This document shows positions 10,378-18,407 of a stretch of 43,351 nucleotides of DNA, in pieces. How positions within the stretch are numbered: the stretch's first letter is position 1; the number at the start of each line of letters is the position of its first letter. A program made the translations under genes and the position numbers. The notes below the pieces were generated by a model. That model was not told where the DNA came from. It saw only the letters and a program-made list of their open reading frames with translations, and made no database searches. This DNA is from Deltaproteobacteria bacterium (GTDB lineage Bacteria > Desulfobacterota > Desulfobacteria > Desulfobacterales > B30-G6): NCBI GenBank assembly GCA_024639645.1, contig JAHEIB010000003.1, positions 1 to 43,351 of the forward strand, read 5' to 3'.

Positions 10378-13241
10378 CCTAGCACTTCCTTGATTTTGAT
10401 AGAAAGATCTTTCATGCCGAATGGTTTTTGCAGAAACCCACGAAAGCCGCTGTCCATAATTTTTTTTCCCTGATCGTCCAGGCTATAGCCACTGGATAAT
10501 ATGGCCTTTATATCCGGATTGATTTTTTTCAAGCGCATGAAAACCTCACCGCCGGTCATGCCGGGCATAATCATATCCAGGATAACCAGGTCAATATTTT
10601 CCTTTTGGGCGGTGTAGGTGTCTACGGCATCTTGGCCGTTGTTAGCCGGCAGGACCTCATATCCCAGGGCTGTAAGCATTTCTGAACCGACCTGTAGCAG
10701 GCTGAACTCGTCATCCACCAGCAGGATGGTTCCCTTGCCTTGGTCTATAGACTCACTGGTTGCCTTGGTAAGGCTTGAAGCTTTGCCTGATGCCGGCAGG
10801 TAGACTCTTACACGGGTGCCTTTTCCTTCCGCCGATTTGACGGTAATATACCCGTTGTAGGACTGGATAATACCGTAAACCGAAGCCAGTCCCAGTCCAG
10901 TACCCTTGCCCATTTTTTTGGTCGTAAACAAGGGGTCGAACATGCGTTTTTGAATTTCAGAACTCATGCCGATGCCTGTGTCCGAAATCTCGATGAGGAT
11001 ATAGGTCCCGGGTTTGGGTCGGAAATCTTCATCAAGAATCTCCTGGGCGGCTATTTGGGCTGTCTTGAGGTCCAACCTGCCGCCATCGGGCATGGCATCG
11101 GCCGCATTCACGAACAGGTTGAACAGAACCTGTTCCAGTTGGGTTCGATCTGCTTCAATGATCAGTTTTTCCTTTGGAAGGTCCAGCTCCAGGGTGATTT
11201 CTTTGCGGGTTCTTCCAAAGGCCTGTGCACTTTCATTTACCACCTTTATCAGATCGAGGGGTTTGACTTCATAGCTTCCTTTTCTGGCATATCCGAGAAA
11301 CTGACTTGTTAATTTAGCGCCACTGTCCACTTGCTGATCGATATTCTGAATTCTGGCCATAATGGGGTGATCGTCATCAAAATCCAGTCTCATCAGGGAT
11401 AGATTGCCTTTGATAACGGCTAGGAGGTTGTTGAAGTCGTGAGCGATGCCGCCTGCAAGGGTACCGATGGCTTCCATTTTCTGCGCTTGAAGCAGTTGGG
11501 TTTCAAGACGTTTGTTCTCGGAAATATCCCTGATAATGAGAAGAAGGCCCATGGGGTTGCCATTGTGGTCATTATAACGGGATACACTGATGAGCACATC
11601 TAGAAGGTGACCTTCCTTGGTGATGCATTTCGATGCAAATCCACGATGGGGCTTGCCGCTTTCGGCAACCTCCCTGATCATTGAATGGCAGGTCTCGTAC
11701 TCGGGCTTGGCTATAAAGGTGAACGGTGAGCTTTCTATTTCCGTGATGGACCACCCGAACACGTTGACGAATTCGGGACTGATATATTTAATGCGTCCGG
11801 CCAAATCGCATGTGGCAATGGCATCCGCTGATGAATGGATCAAGGAACGGTACAATTGTTCGTCCTGTTTGGATTCCTTATAGAGTTTTCTGAATTTGTT
11901 TTCGCTTTCCTGCAGTTTTTTAAAGGAATCGGCATTGGCAATTCCTGCCGCGATCTGCGATGCTATTCCGCTTAGAATACCGGTGTCACTCTTGGTCAGT
12001 GGCTTTTGAGAATTCCAATTATCCACAGCCAGAATACCGAAAGCTTTCTGGTTGTACACGAGGGGGACACAGATAAAGGAGGGGGATGCAATGGTATCGG
12101 CAAAAATTTTGCTGCTCTTGGATAGGTAGGAAAAGATTTCGTCAACATCTTCCACGAGAAACGGTCGCTGCTCTTTTACGGCTTTTACGAAGGGCCCCCT
12201 GGCTTTGGGGTTGTTCAAGTTGAAGCGCGCCTGCTGCAATACCTTCAACTGCTCTTGGGTGTGCCCGTAGCTTGCCACGTATTCCAGGGAGCCGGAATCA
12301 TCTCGTATTGACATGATCATTGCCCTGTCAAAATTTAAGCGTTTTTGCATGATGGGTATGACCCTGTGGATCAAACGATTTACATCCAGGATTGCGGATG
12401 ATTCAGAGGATATCTCCTGGATTACGGACATGTCGTTGTAGCGCGCATTGGCGGCGTTGAGAAGGTCTTTGGCTGAGTCCCCCTGGGAAGTGATGGTCCG
12501 GGCCAACTCTTCGTTTTTTGAATGGATAGTCTTGCAATAGATGATGAGTGTCATCAGACTGGACACCAAAAACAGTATCAATGTGTGGGTCATTGAAAAA
12601 ATCAGACCAGAAACAACGGTCAATAACAGGGTCGCCAAAAGCGCGTATTTGCTGATACGGGTCCAAAATGTCGACTGGGTTGTTTTCCACGATATCATGT
12701 AAATACAGGCATCGTCTCCCCGGTGGTAGCATTCCGGGTGCTCGATTGTGGCGAAATTGTCGGTAAAGAGTTTTGGTAAGGACTCGAGTGTCCCCATACG
12801 GTTGGCGCACTGATACGGTTTTTCCTCTACACCACTGTTGGGGGTGGCTTTGAGTCGTACCAGGTTGGAACGGATACTCTTTGTTTCGATGTGGGCACCA
12901 CGGCTCATGATGCGGTAGAGCTTACCCGTGGCAAGATACACCATGACAGGACTCATGAGACCCAAGGTGTATTCTTTTACAGCACCGATTTTTTTGGAGA
13001 GAATGGTATACCTGCCGGCTTCCCTGGCAAGATCCGGGTTGCCGGTTTTTTCAACCATGATTTCGTGAAGCCGGTCAACCTGGCCCTGGGTCAACCAGTG
13101 GGCATGGTCTTCTATTTCATAGTTTTCAATTCCGGCATATTCAAGAAGGGGTGGAATCTCTATATCAGGGTAATTACTGGAAATATATTCCAGATAGGTA
13201 TTGGAGATACGGCTGTTGTAGAGGGGGGTGTTGTTGCCCAT
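10374..13241 (-). CDS. Membrane-anchored hybrid sensor histidine kinase (sensor-2TM-GAF-PAS-HisKA-HATPase-REC)
   Basis: A 955-aa signalling protein from ATG 13241, five bases after the ahbA stop. A longer open frame to 13358 exists but would run into ahbA. Residues 1-190 form a cytoplasmic sensor-like domain ending in HPECYHRGDDACIYMISW, reminiscent of V4R-type or AraC-N-terminal ligand domains (tentative). A two-helix membrane hairpin lies at about 198-236, then a GAF domain at about 275-440 and a PAS domain at about 475-590. The phosphorylation box LAGGIAHDFNNLLAVIK is near residue 617, followed by a HATPase with GTGLGLASVYG. A C-terminal receiver has LLVDDEFS and phospho-acceptor Asp in VILDMIMPGM. 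The output is unknown. The operon context suggests a link to heme/siroheme or amide metabolism (weak inference). Confidence 0.9.
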   Translation of the reverse strand: MGNNTPLYNSRISNTYLEYISSNYPDIEIPPLLEYAGIENYEIEDHAHWLTQGQVDRLHEIMVEKTGNPDLAREAGRYTILSKKIGAVKEYTLGLMSPVMVYLATGKLYRIMSRGAHIETKSIRSNLVRLKATPNSGVEEKPYQCANRMGTLESLPKLFTDNFATIEHPECYHRGDDACIYMISWKTTQSTFWTRISKYALLATLLLTVVSGLIFSMTHTLILFLVSSLMTLIIYCKTIHSKNEELARTITSQGDSAKDLLNAANARYNDMSVIQEISSESSAILDVNRLIHRVIPIMQKRLNFDRAMIMSIRDDSGSLEYVASYGHTQEQLKVLQQARFNLNNPKARGPFVKAVKEQRPFLVEDVDEIFSYLSKSSKIFADTIASPSFICVPLVYNQKAFGILAVDNWNSQKPLTKSDTGILSGIASQIAAGIANADSFKKLQESENKFRKLYKESKQDEQLYRSLIHSSADAIATCDLAGRIKYISPEFVNVFGWSITEIESSPFTFIAKPEYETCHSMIREVAESGKPHRGFASKCITKEGHLLDVLISVSRYNDHNGNPMGLLLIIRDISENKRLETQLLQAQKMEAIGTLAGGIAHDFNNLLAVIKGNLSLMRLDFDDDHPIMARIQNIDQQVDSGAKLTSQFLGYARKGSYEVKPLDLIKVVNESAQAFGRTRKEITLELDLPKEKLIIEADRTQLEQVLFNLFVNAADAMPDGGRLDLKTAQIAAQEILDEDFRPKPGTYILIEISDTGIGMSSEIQKRMFDPLFTTKKMGKGTGLGLASVYGIIQSYNGYITVKSAEGKGTRVRVYLPASGKASSLTKATSESIDQGKGTILLVDDEFSLLQVGSEMLTALGYEVLPANNGQDAVDTYTAQKENIDLVILDMIMPGMTGGEVFMRLKKINPDIKAILSSGYSLDDQGKKIMDSGFRGFLQKPFGMKDLSIKIKEVLG

Positions 13242-13245
13242 TTTC

Positions 13246-13701
13246 CTATAGTTTGAAATGCGCCTTGATCTTAAACACACGTGTTGCCGGTAGATTGAGT
13301 ATCTCTTGAATACCCGTTTCATCGGCAATCCGTTGGAGATTGATTTTGATCTTTTCACGGGAAGACGCGATGAAGGTGAACCAGATATTGAAGTGGTTGT
13401 TGCGCTGGTAGTTATGGGTCACACCAGGGTATTGGTTGACGATTTCAGTGAAGTGCTGGATTTTATCCTGTGGCACGGATGCGGCACAAAGGGTACTGAC
13501 ATAGCCTAACTTTTCCGGGACAAAATTTCCCCCAATCCGGCGTATGAGACCCTGCTTTCGCATTCTGGATACCCGTTCCAGGACATCTGCTTCCTGCAGT
13601 TTGAGACCATCGGCCACTGCCCGGTAAGGGCTATGGGTAATGGGAAAGTCGGATTGTATCCGGTTCAGAATTTTTTTATCAATATCGTCAAATGGTGGCA
13701 T
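13246..13701 (-). CDS. ahbA: Siroheme decarboxylase subunit AhbA-like (AsnC/Lrp-type fold)
   Basis: One half of the AhbAB enzyme that decarboxylates siroheme to 12,18-didecarboxysiroheme, the first step of the alternative heme pathway of sulfate reducers and archaea. The 151-aa protein opens with an AsnC/Lrp-like helix-turn-helix (DDIDKKILNRIQSDFPI, then GLIRRIGGNFVPEKLGYVST). It continues into the ferredoxin-like domain with PGVTHNY and NIWFTFIAS, the AhbA/NirD-type signature rather than that of a DNA-binding Lrp. AhbB is not adjacent, which is unusual because the two subunits are normally made together. The downstream hybrid kinase starts 5 nt after the stop. A plain Lrp regulator is the less likely alternative. 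Confidence 0.82.
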   Translation of the reverse strand: MPPFDDIDKKILNRIQSDFPITHSPYRAVADGLKLQEADVLERVSRMRKQGLIRRIGGNFVPEKLGYVSTLCAASVPQDKIQHFTEIVNQYPGVTHNYQRNNHFNIWFTFIASSREKIKINLQRIADETGIQEILNLPATRVFKIKAHFKL

Positions 13702-13769
13702 GTCAGCTGTTCAATCCTTATTGTCAACGCCGCACTATTCTATAGCAAGATGCTGTATCACTATCTTTT

Positions 13770-13815
13770 GAGCCGTAAGCCAAAAGCAGCTTAGGGCTTA
13801 CAGCTTATAGCTTAG
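13770..13815. repeat. Palindromic TAAGC/AGC repeat spanning the yjbQ stop codon
   Basis: Sequence of the same family as 9519-9567, made of GTAAGC, GCAGCTTA, GGCTTACAGCTTATAGCTTA units. It includes the yjbQ stop codon (13805-13807), and the last yjbQ codons are also repeat-like. Confidence 0.5.
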
Positions 13816-14200
13816 AGCTGATACGCAGATGCAACTTCCGGGTTCGTGGCCCATCGAATTCACAGAAGAATATTCCCTGCCAGGTTCCCAGTACCAGCTG
13901 TCCGTTTTCGATGGCGATCATCTCAGAAGCGCCCACCAGTGTCGATTTGATATGTGCAGGTGAATTCCCCTCCATATGACGATAGCCCGCTTTCCAGGGG
14001 ATAACCTGGTTGAGTACCATCAATATGTCCGATGGGACACTTGGATCCGCGCTTTCGTTGATTGTTACTGCGGCAGTGGTGTGGGGAACGTACAGAAAGC
14101 AGAATCCATCCTGTATATCGTGGGATTGTAGTGCTGTCCTTATCTTGTTGGTAATATCGATAAGTTCTGTCTGCTGTTTTGTTTTAATGGTCAGGATCAT
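13805..14200 (-). CDS. YjbQ/UPF0047 family protein (secondary thiamine-phosphate synthase type)
   Basis: A 131-aa protein of the YjbQ family, small trimeric enzymes for which weak thiamine-phosphate synthase activity has been reported; the true role is uncertain. The signature is visible: FLYVPHTTAAVTINESAD with two adjacent threonines after the His, then HMEGNSPAHIKSTLVG and GTWQGIFFCEFDGPR. ATG 14200 is preferred over ATG 14212 because GGAAG lies 5 nt ahead of it, while nothing suitable precedes the upstream ATG. The dsrC terminator (14252-14280) lies just upstream, so this gene needs its own promoter or read-through. Its stop codon is formed by the repeat at 13770-13815. Confidence 0.88.
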   Translation of the reverse strand: MILTIKTKQQTELIDITNKIRTALQSHDIQDGFCFLYVPHTTAAVTINESADPSVPSDILMVLNQVIPWKAGYRHMEGNSPAHIKSTLVGASEMIAIENGQLVLGTWQGIFFCEFDGPRTRKLHLRISSKL

Positions 14201-14251
14201 AACATCTTCCATGGAATAACCGGGCTGATCGGCAGCATGGGCTCAACAAAA

Positions 14252-14280
14252 AAAGGCTCTGCAGGAGCTGCAGAGCCTTT
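14252..14280 (-). terminator. Rho-independent terminator of dsrC
   Basis: Perfect 13-bp stem AAAGGCTCTGCAG/CTGCAGAGCCTTT around a 3-nt loop. On the minus strand it is followed by a run of T residues. It lies 42 bp past the dsrC stop codon. Confidence 0.9.
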
Positions 14281-14321
14281 GTCATGAACAAGTACAGTCA
14301 ATCGATTTACCGATCAGGTGG

Positions 14322-14639
14322 TTATACACACCCGGTTGGTTTCGGCAGACCGGCCATCTTACATGCTCCCTTGCCTGGTCCTGATGGAAAGAGCTCGTAG
14401 ATGTGTTTCAGTTTGAATCCAGTCACTTTTGAAAGGACACGAACCATCGGTGCAATCCCATTTTTCTCATAGTACTCTCTGAGAACCGTGATGACTTTCT
14501 GGTGTTCATCGTTCAATTCTTCGATTCCCTCTTCTTTCTTTACCAACTGAACCCATTCGGCACTCCAGTTTTCATAGGAATCGATGAATCCATCCTCGTC
14601 AACACCAAATGTTTTACCCATAAATTCTACTTCCGGCAT
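14322..14639 (-). CDS. dsrC: DsrC, dissimilatory sulfite reductase-linked sulfur carrier
   Basis: DsrC accepts sulfur from dissimilatory sulfite reductase as a trisulfide between two C-terminal cysteines, which must then be reduced. The 105-aa length is standard. Both redox cysteines are present, Cys93 (KGACKMAGLPK) and the penultimate Cys104 (PTGCV), eleven residues apart, so this is true DsrC and not a TusE-like relative lacking the first cysteine. The fold is recognisable from MPEVEFMGKTFGVDEDGF through APMVRVLSKVTGF. AAAGGAGGG lies 7 nt before the ATG. It has its own promoter (14719-14747) and terminator (14252-14280), and lies 137 bp past flxA on the same strand. That placement supports DsrC as the disulfide substrate of the neighbouring Flx-Hdr complex (inference). 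Confidence 0.97.
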   Translation of the reverse strand: MPEVEFMGKTFGVDEDGFIDSYENWSAEWVQLVKKEEGIEELNDEHQKVITVLREYYEKNGIAPMVRVLSKVTGFKLKHIYELFPSGPGKGACKMAGLPKPTGCV

Positions 14640-14680
14640 TTAACAACCCTCCTTTATTTAATAATAGATTTTCTTCTGCT

Positions 14681-14697
14681 AGGTCTTTTACAGACCT
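14681..14697 (-). promoter_or_regulatory. Small hairpin in the dsrC leader
   Basis: AGGTCT/AGACCT pairs around a 5-nt loop between the dsrC promoter and its ribosome-binding site. Possibly an mRNA-stability element. Weak evidence. Confidence 0.3.
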
Positions 14698-14718
14698 TAA
14701 TAATTTTAGGAAGAATAT

Positions 14719-14747
14719 TTAATAAATGATAAGTGAATCATTGTCAA
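14719..14747 (-). promoter_or_regulatory. Candidate sigma70 promoter of dsrC
   Basis: TTGACA (14742-14747) and TATTAA (14719-14724) on the minus strand, exactly 17 bp apart, about 80 bp before the dsrC start. It would allow dsrC to be expressed more strongly than the upstream flx genes. Confidence 0.6.
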
Positions 14748-14776
14748 CACGAAAAATAGGGATGTTGCATCCTCAA

Positions 14777-15619
14777 TTAATATTCCCTGGGAGTTTGGTT
14801 GATCTGGTCCAGTGTAAACACGGGCCCGTCCTTGCACACAAGTTCTTTACCGATACCGCACCGGCCACACATACCGAAACCACATTTCATTCGATTCTCC
14901 AGGGACATGATGATGTGGTCATGGGCATAGCCTAGCTTTTCGAGCACCGGCAGCGTAAATTTAATCATGACCGGTGGGCCGCAGACAATTGCATAGGTGT
15001 CGTCATCGCCCTGGGGTGCTTTCTGTTCCGTTACCGGGGGGGTGAAACCCACATTGTATTCCCACCCTTCGGCAGGGGCATCGATGGTGAGATGCATATT
15101 GATGTCATCCCGTTTTTCCCACTCCACCAGTTCATTTTTGTAAAGCAGCATCCCAGGTGTCCGGGCACCGTAAACAACATCAATATTTCCGAATTTCGGT
15201 CGGTTAGCAGGATCCAGCATATAGACGATGGAAGAGCGAAGGGTTGTAAATGCAAAACCGCCACCCACAATAAGGATGTTTTTTCCTTCCAAAAAATCCC
15301 AGGGATACCAGTTCCCAAGGGGGCCACGCAGACCCATGATGTCGCCGACCTTCATGTTGTGAAGATGTGATGTCACCACACCGGCTTTAAATACGGTGAA
15401 TTTTACAAAACCCTTTTCAACCGGTGAAGAAGCGATGCCAATGGGGATTTCTCCGACACCTGCCACGGAAAGTTCTGCAAACTGACCGGCCTGGTAGGAA
15501 AATTTTTCCTCATCACCGTCATTTAAGAACACATATTTGAATGTTTTCAAACTTTTATCTTCGGTCGCAACCTCTATGTCATCGATACGAACCGGATAAG
15601 GTACATATGGATTTTGCAC
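14777..15619 (-). CDS. flxA: FlxA, FAD/NAD(P)H-binding oxidoreductase subunit of the Flx-Hdr complex
   Basis: Predicted entry point for NADH (or NADPH) electrons into FlxABCD-Hdr, related to sulfhydrogenase gamma subunits and PyrK-like proteins. The 280-aa protein has a ferredoxin-reductase-type FAD domain (residues 1-100, YQAGQFAELSV), an NAD-binding domain with IVGGGFAFTTLRS near 125, and a C-terminal [2Fe-2S] motif around CGFGMCGRCGIG plus a following Cys. GTG 15619 is chosen because GGAGG sits 5 nt ahead and the product then begins MQNPYVPYP like relatives. ATG 15631 is possible, but its own first codons form that ribosome-binding site. The gene order hdrA-flxD-flxC-flxB-flxA matches that described for Desulfovibrio. 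Confidence 0.88.
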   Translation of the reverse strand: MQNPYVPYPVRIDDIEVATEDKSLKTFKYVFLNDGDEEKFSYQAGQFAELSVAGVGEIPIGIASSPVEKGFVKFTVFKAGVVTSHLHNMKVGDIMGLRGPLGNWYPWDFLEGKNILIVGGGFAFTTLRSSIVYMLDPANRPKFGNIDVVYGARTPGMLLYKNELVEWEKRDDINMHLTIDAPAEGWEYNVGFTPPVTEQKAPQGDDDTYAIVCGPPVMIKFTLPVLEKLGYAHDHIIMSLENRMKCGFGMCGRCGIGKELVCKDGPVFTLDQINQTPREY

Positions 15620-15653
15620 GTGGTCCTCCATTTATTTCTTTGCTCTTATATGC

Positions 15654-16718
15654 CTATTCCTGCACTGCGCAGGCCTGTTCATCTACTTTATGATCATTCA
15701 TCAACGCACAAACTTTTCGGATATCGATGTTGACAGGGCACTGGTTGACACACCGGCCGCAACCGACACACATGATGCCCTGGTCGTATTTGTCTACAAA
15801 ATACTTCAATTTATGCATAAACCGCTGTCGAACCCGCTGAAGTTTGGTGCCCCGGGGGTTGTGACCGGTGGTATGCAGGGTAAAGAGCGGGAACATACAG
15901 CTGTCCCAGTTCTTAAAGCGTTTCCCGGATTTGCCGTGAATTTCATCCTGAAGGTCAAAGCACCAGCAGGTGGGGCAGGTGTATGTACAGGTGCCGCAGT
16001 TGAGACAGGCAAATGAGATATCTTCCCAGAAAGGGGCTTCATGCAGATCCAGAATGTCCTGACCTTTCAGGTTGTCTGTTGCGATGGTGGATATAATTTT
16101 GGCTTCTGCTGCTTTCTTTTTAGCATCGAAAAGGGTTGTGTCCTCATCGACCGCTTCCAGGCCTGCGGTACTGAGAAAATTCCCGCCTTTTTCGGTCAAA
16201 ATCTTGACCAGATATGTTTCCCCTTCATCCGCCAGAAGAAGATCCAGGCCCTCCTCATGATAGGGGCCGCATCCTACAGAGGTGCAGAAACAGGTGCTTT
16301 TAGGCGTATCACAGGCCAGGCCGATGAATGTGGTGGCCGCCAGTGCTTTTACCCAATAGGGATCCTTGTATTCGGATGTGTCGAAATTGAGGTTTACCAG
16401 GGTTACGGCTTTGGCGTCACAGGGTCGAATACCCAATACCGCACGGGGTGAATCATCCGTCTCAATGGCCTTCATGACATGGTGATCCTCATCACGCTCA
16501 TCAAGAGAATATTCAACAATGGCTTCGGATTGTGGAAAAAGTAGTGATTTGGGTGACAAGCGCGTGTTCAGAAAGGAAAAATCAGGTTGTTCGCCCTCTT
16601 TGAGCGCCTTGAAGCTATAATAGGAATCCTCCTTGACCGGTCCCAACAATCGGAAGGATTTTTTTAGCGATTCCAATCCTTCTGCCCACTGCTTTTTGTC
16701 GATTTTTACTAATTTCAT
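15654..16718 (-). CDS. flxB: FlxB, iron-sulfur subunit (sulfhydrogenase beta-like)
   Basis: A 354-aa cytoplasmic Fe-S protein predicted to carry electrons between FlxA and the rest of the complex. An N-terminal alpha/beta region contains GIRPCDAKAV near residue 100 and additional cysteines near 136-150 (ACDTPKSTCFCTSVGCG). Two [4Fe-4S] ferredoxin-type clusters follow: CLNCGTCTYTCPTCWC at about 238-253 and CVGCGRCVNQCPVNI at about 317-331. ATG 16718 is preferred, with AAGG 9 nt ahead; an upstream TTG at 16724 lacks support. flxA begins 34 bp after its stop. An HydB-type sulfhydrogenase subunit is the nearest alternative name. Confidence 0.85.
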   Translation of the reverse strand: MKLVKIDKKQWAEGLESLKKSFRLLGPVKEDSYYSFKALKEGEQPDFSFLNTRLSPKSLLFPQSEAIVEYSLDERDEDHHVMKAIETDDSPRAVLGIRPCDAKAVTLVNLNFDTSEYKDPYWVKALAATTFIGLACDTPKSTCFCTSVGCGPYHEEGLDLLLADEGETYLVKILTEKGGNFLSTAGLEAVDEDTTLFDAKKKAAEAKIISTIATDNLKGQDILDLHEAPFWEDISFACLNCGTCTYTCPTCWCFDLQDEIHGKSGKRFKNWDSCMFPLFTLHTTGHNPRGTKLQRVRQRFMHKLKYFVDKYDQGIMCVGCGRCVNQCPVNIDIRKVCALMNDHKVDEQACAVQE

Positions 16719-16740
16719 AATCAATTGCCTTATATAGGGT

Positions 16741-16832
16741 CATTTGTGTTTTGTGTTTTGTAATGTTGTCACGTGCCGGCGTTCACATTGAAATCCTGCT
16801 CCAGACACCAACCACTAAATACCCAACACCAA
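16741..16832. repeat. Intercistronic repeat-like sequence between flxC and flxB
   Basis: On the minus strand the flxC stop TGA runs straight into two copies of a TTGGTGTTGGG/TTGGTGTCTGG-like unit separated by TATTTAGTGG, then AT-rich sequence up to the flxB ribosome-binding site. This is a second repeat type that abuts a stop codon. Confidence 0.4.
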
Positions 16833-17780
16833 TCACTTAATAAAATCATTTGGATCATTCGGCCGGTATGTATCAAGGGGAGGTCTTTCGTCGAGACTCA
16901 TCCCGGCTTCCCAGCCGAACTGTTCGAAACAGTCTTTTTCCAGCTTTTTGGTGAAAACCCGCATATTGATCCCCACCGGGCAGGCACGTTCGCATGCCCC
17001 GCAGTCGGTACACCGTCCGGCGCAGTGAAAGGCCCGTAAGAAATGAAACGTTCTCACATCCGTAGGGTCCTGTCCTTTGCCCACCCACTGGGGTTTTGCT
17101 TCATCCACGAAACACGTGGGACAATAACAGAGGGGACAGGCATTTTTGCAGGCATAGCAGCGGATGCAGGGTGACAGGAGCGATTCAAAATAATCCCATT
17201 TTTCCTGGGTATCCATGGCTTCAATTTCTTGCACATCCGCATACCGGTCCACATCCTGTTGTTCTTCAACCTTTTCCGCAGCAAGCTCGTCATAAAAAAC
17301 CGGGTTGCGATGCGTACAGACCGCGCAGTTTTTCTGAAGGACATCTGATTTGTTCAAGGGGGTTTCCTTGCCGCCTGCCGTCACCAGGATTTTTTCTCCG
17401 TTTTCGGTCACAGTCTGAATTTCATCCGCAAAAAGGGTGGCAATTTTGTGCTTGTCGATCATGCCCTTGCAGGGGACACCGATCACCACGAGCTGCTCCC
17501 GGCTGATTTTGTTCTCAATGATATGGGTTGCGATGTTTCTCGTGTCACAGCCTTTGGCGACGATACCGATCCTCTCTTTTCGATCGGTGAGGTAGTTGGC
17601 CAGGTTGATACCGCAATTGCTGTCCCAGACAAATTGTCCGACATCCTCAGGTGTTCTGGCAAAGCAGGGTTCATTCATCATGGGCAGGGTTCCCTTGCGG
17701 AATCCAATGACCATCTCCACCGAGCAGTCTTTTAACAGGCGTTCGGAAATTTCTTTAATTTTATCTATATAATCTAACAT
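16833..17780 (-). CDS. flxC: FlxC, iron-sulfur subunit with FrhB-like N-terminal region
   Basis: A 315-aa Fe-S subunit of the Flx module. Residues 1-150 form an FrhB/HdrA-like region with IGIVAKGCDTRNIATHI and IGVPCKG. A CAVCTH motif lies at 152-157. Two ferredoxin-type motifs follow: CIRCYACKNACPLCYC at 205-220 and CTDCGACERACPVGI near 257-271. The ATG lies one base after the flxD stop, so translation is probably coupled; AAGG lies within the end of flxD. Position between flxD and flxB fits the known flxDCBA order. The direct electron partner inside the complex cannot be told from sequence. Confidence 0.85.
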   Translation of the reverse strand: MLDYIDKIKEISERLLKDCSVEMVIGFRKGTLPMMNEPCFARTPEDVGQFVWDSNCGINLANYLTDRKERIGIVAKGCDTRNIATHIIENKISREQLVVIGVPCKGMIDKHKIATLFADEIQTVTENGEKILVTAGGKETPLNKSDVLQKNCAVCTHRNPVFYDELAAEKVEEQQDVDRYADVQEIEAMDTQEKWDYFESLLSPCIRCYACKNACPLCYCPTCFVDEAKPQWVGKGQDPTDVRTFHFLRAFHCAGRCTDCGACERACPVGINMRVFTKKLEKDCFEQFGWEAGMSLDERPPLDTYRPNDPNDFIK

Positions 17781-17781
17781 G

Positions 17782-18213
17782 TTAAGCTACCTTGGCGTCA
17801 TTTTTTTTAAAATGCTGTTGCGGTCCCAGGGCTTTCACCTTTTCGGTCACCTCTTTGACCACTTTCACAAATTTTGTGGATTCGGCCGAGGAGATCCAGG
17901 AGAAATGGATACGATCAGACTCGATACCCATGTGTTCCATCAGGTTCATGAAAAGCGAAAATTTTCGACGAGCATAGTAATTACCTTCCAGGTAATGGCA
18001 TTCGCCGGGATGTCACCCGGACACCCAAACACCGTCCGCACCTTCCCGAAGTGCGGCCAATGCAAACTTGGGACTCATTCTACCGGTACAGGGTATCCGG
18101 ATAACCCGAATATTGGAGGGATACTCCATTCTACTGACACCGGCAAGATCTGCAGCGCCATAGCTGCACCAGTTGCACAGGAAACTGACAATTTTCGGTT
18201 CCCATTCAGACAT
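17782..18213 (-). CDS. flxD: FlxD (MvhD-like) selenoprotein, Sec67 encoded by in-frame TGA
   Basis: MvhD-type [2Fe-2S] protein that passes electrons from the Flx module to HdrA. The reading frame is a complete 143-aa MvhD family protein only if the TGA at codon 67 (18013-18015) is read through. Before it comes [13 protein letters not shown] and [12 protein letters not shown], ending VSG. After it comes [18 protein letters not shown] and a normal C-terminus to TAA 17782. In the second MvhD of this window (31920-32345) the same position is cysteine (SGCNPGDCHY). A SECIS-like hairpin begins 17 nt after the TGA. VhuD selenoproteins of methanogens carry selenocysteine at this motif. GAGGAG lies before ATG 18213. 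A disabling point mutation is the alternative, but all flanking codons are intact. Confidence 0.88.
17980..17996 (-). promoter_or_regulatory. Candidate bacterial SECIS element of flxD
   Basis: Perfect 6-bp stem ATTACC/GGTAAT with loop TGGAA, stem starting 17 nt and loop 23 nt after the TGA. Position, small apical loop and G in the loop agree with bacterial SECIS elements. Function is inferred. Confidence 0.6.
18013..18015 (-). other. Predicted selenocysteine codon (TGA) in flxD
   Basis: In-frame TGA at codon 67 replacing the cysteine of the MvhD motif G-C-x-P-G-x-C-H-Y. The second cysteine of the motif (GEC) is retained. Confidence 0.85.
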
Positions 18214-18294
18214 TTTTTTGTCTCCTCTCTCAATTGTGTCTTGTTTGCTATTACATATTGATAAGAGATCGAATTTCGATCTCCATATAGCCTT

Positions 18295-18407
18295 TTTGGG
18301 GTTTAGACTGCATCCTTTTAGGTGCCGTCAGCTCTAGACTGTTAGCAACCCTCGAACCCTCGGTCCCTTGGACCCTTCAGTTCTTGTATCTCCCTCCGAC
18401 CCTATCG
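18295..18407. repeat. Intercistronic repeat cluster after hdrA
   Basis: On the minus strand the hdrA stop TAG runs into CGATAGGGTCGGAGGG and then units of AGGGTCCAAGGG, CCGAGGGTTCGAGGG, ending with GCTAACAGTCTAGAGCTGACGG. The same G-rich plus AGC-palindrome arrangement occurs after the stop codons at 24792 and 31920. Confidence 0.5.

Noticed and set aside
13242-13358. N-terminal extension of the hybrid kinase into ahbA
   Set aside because: It would overlap ahbA by more than 100 bp; ATG 13241 follows the ahbA stop by five bases and begins a normal protein.
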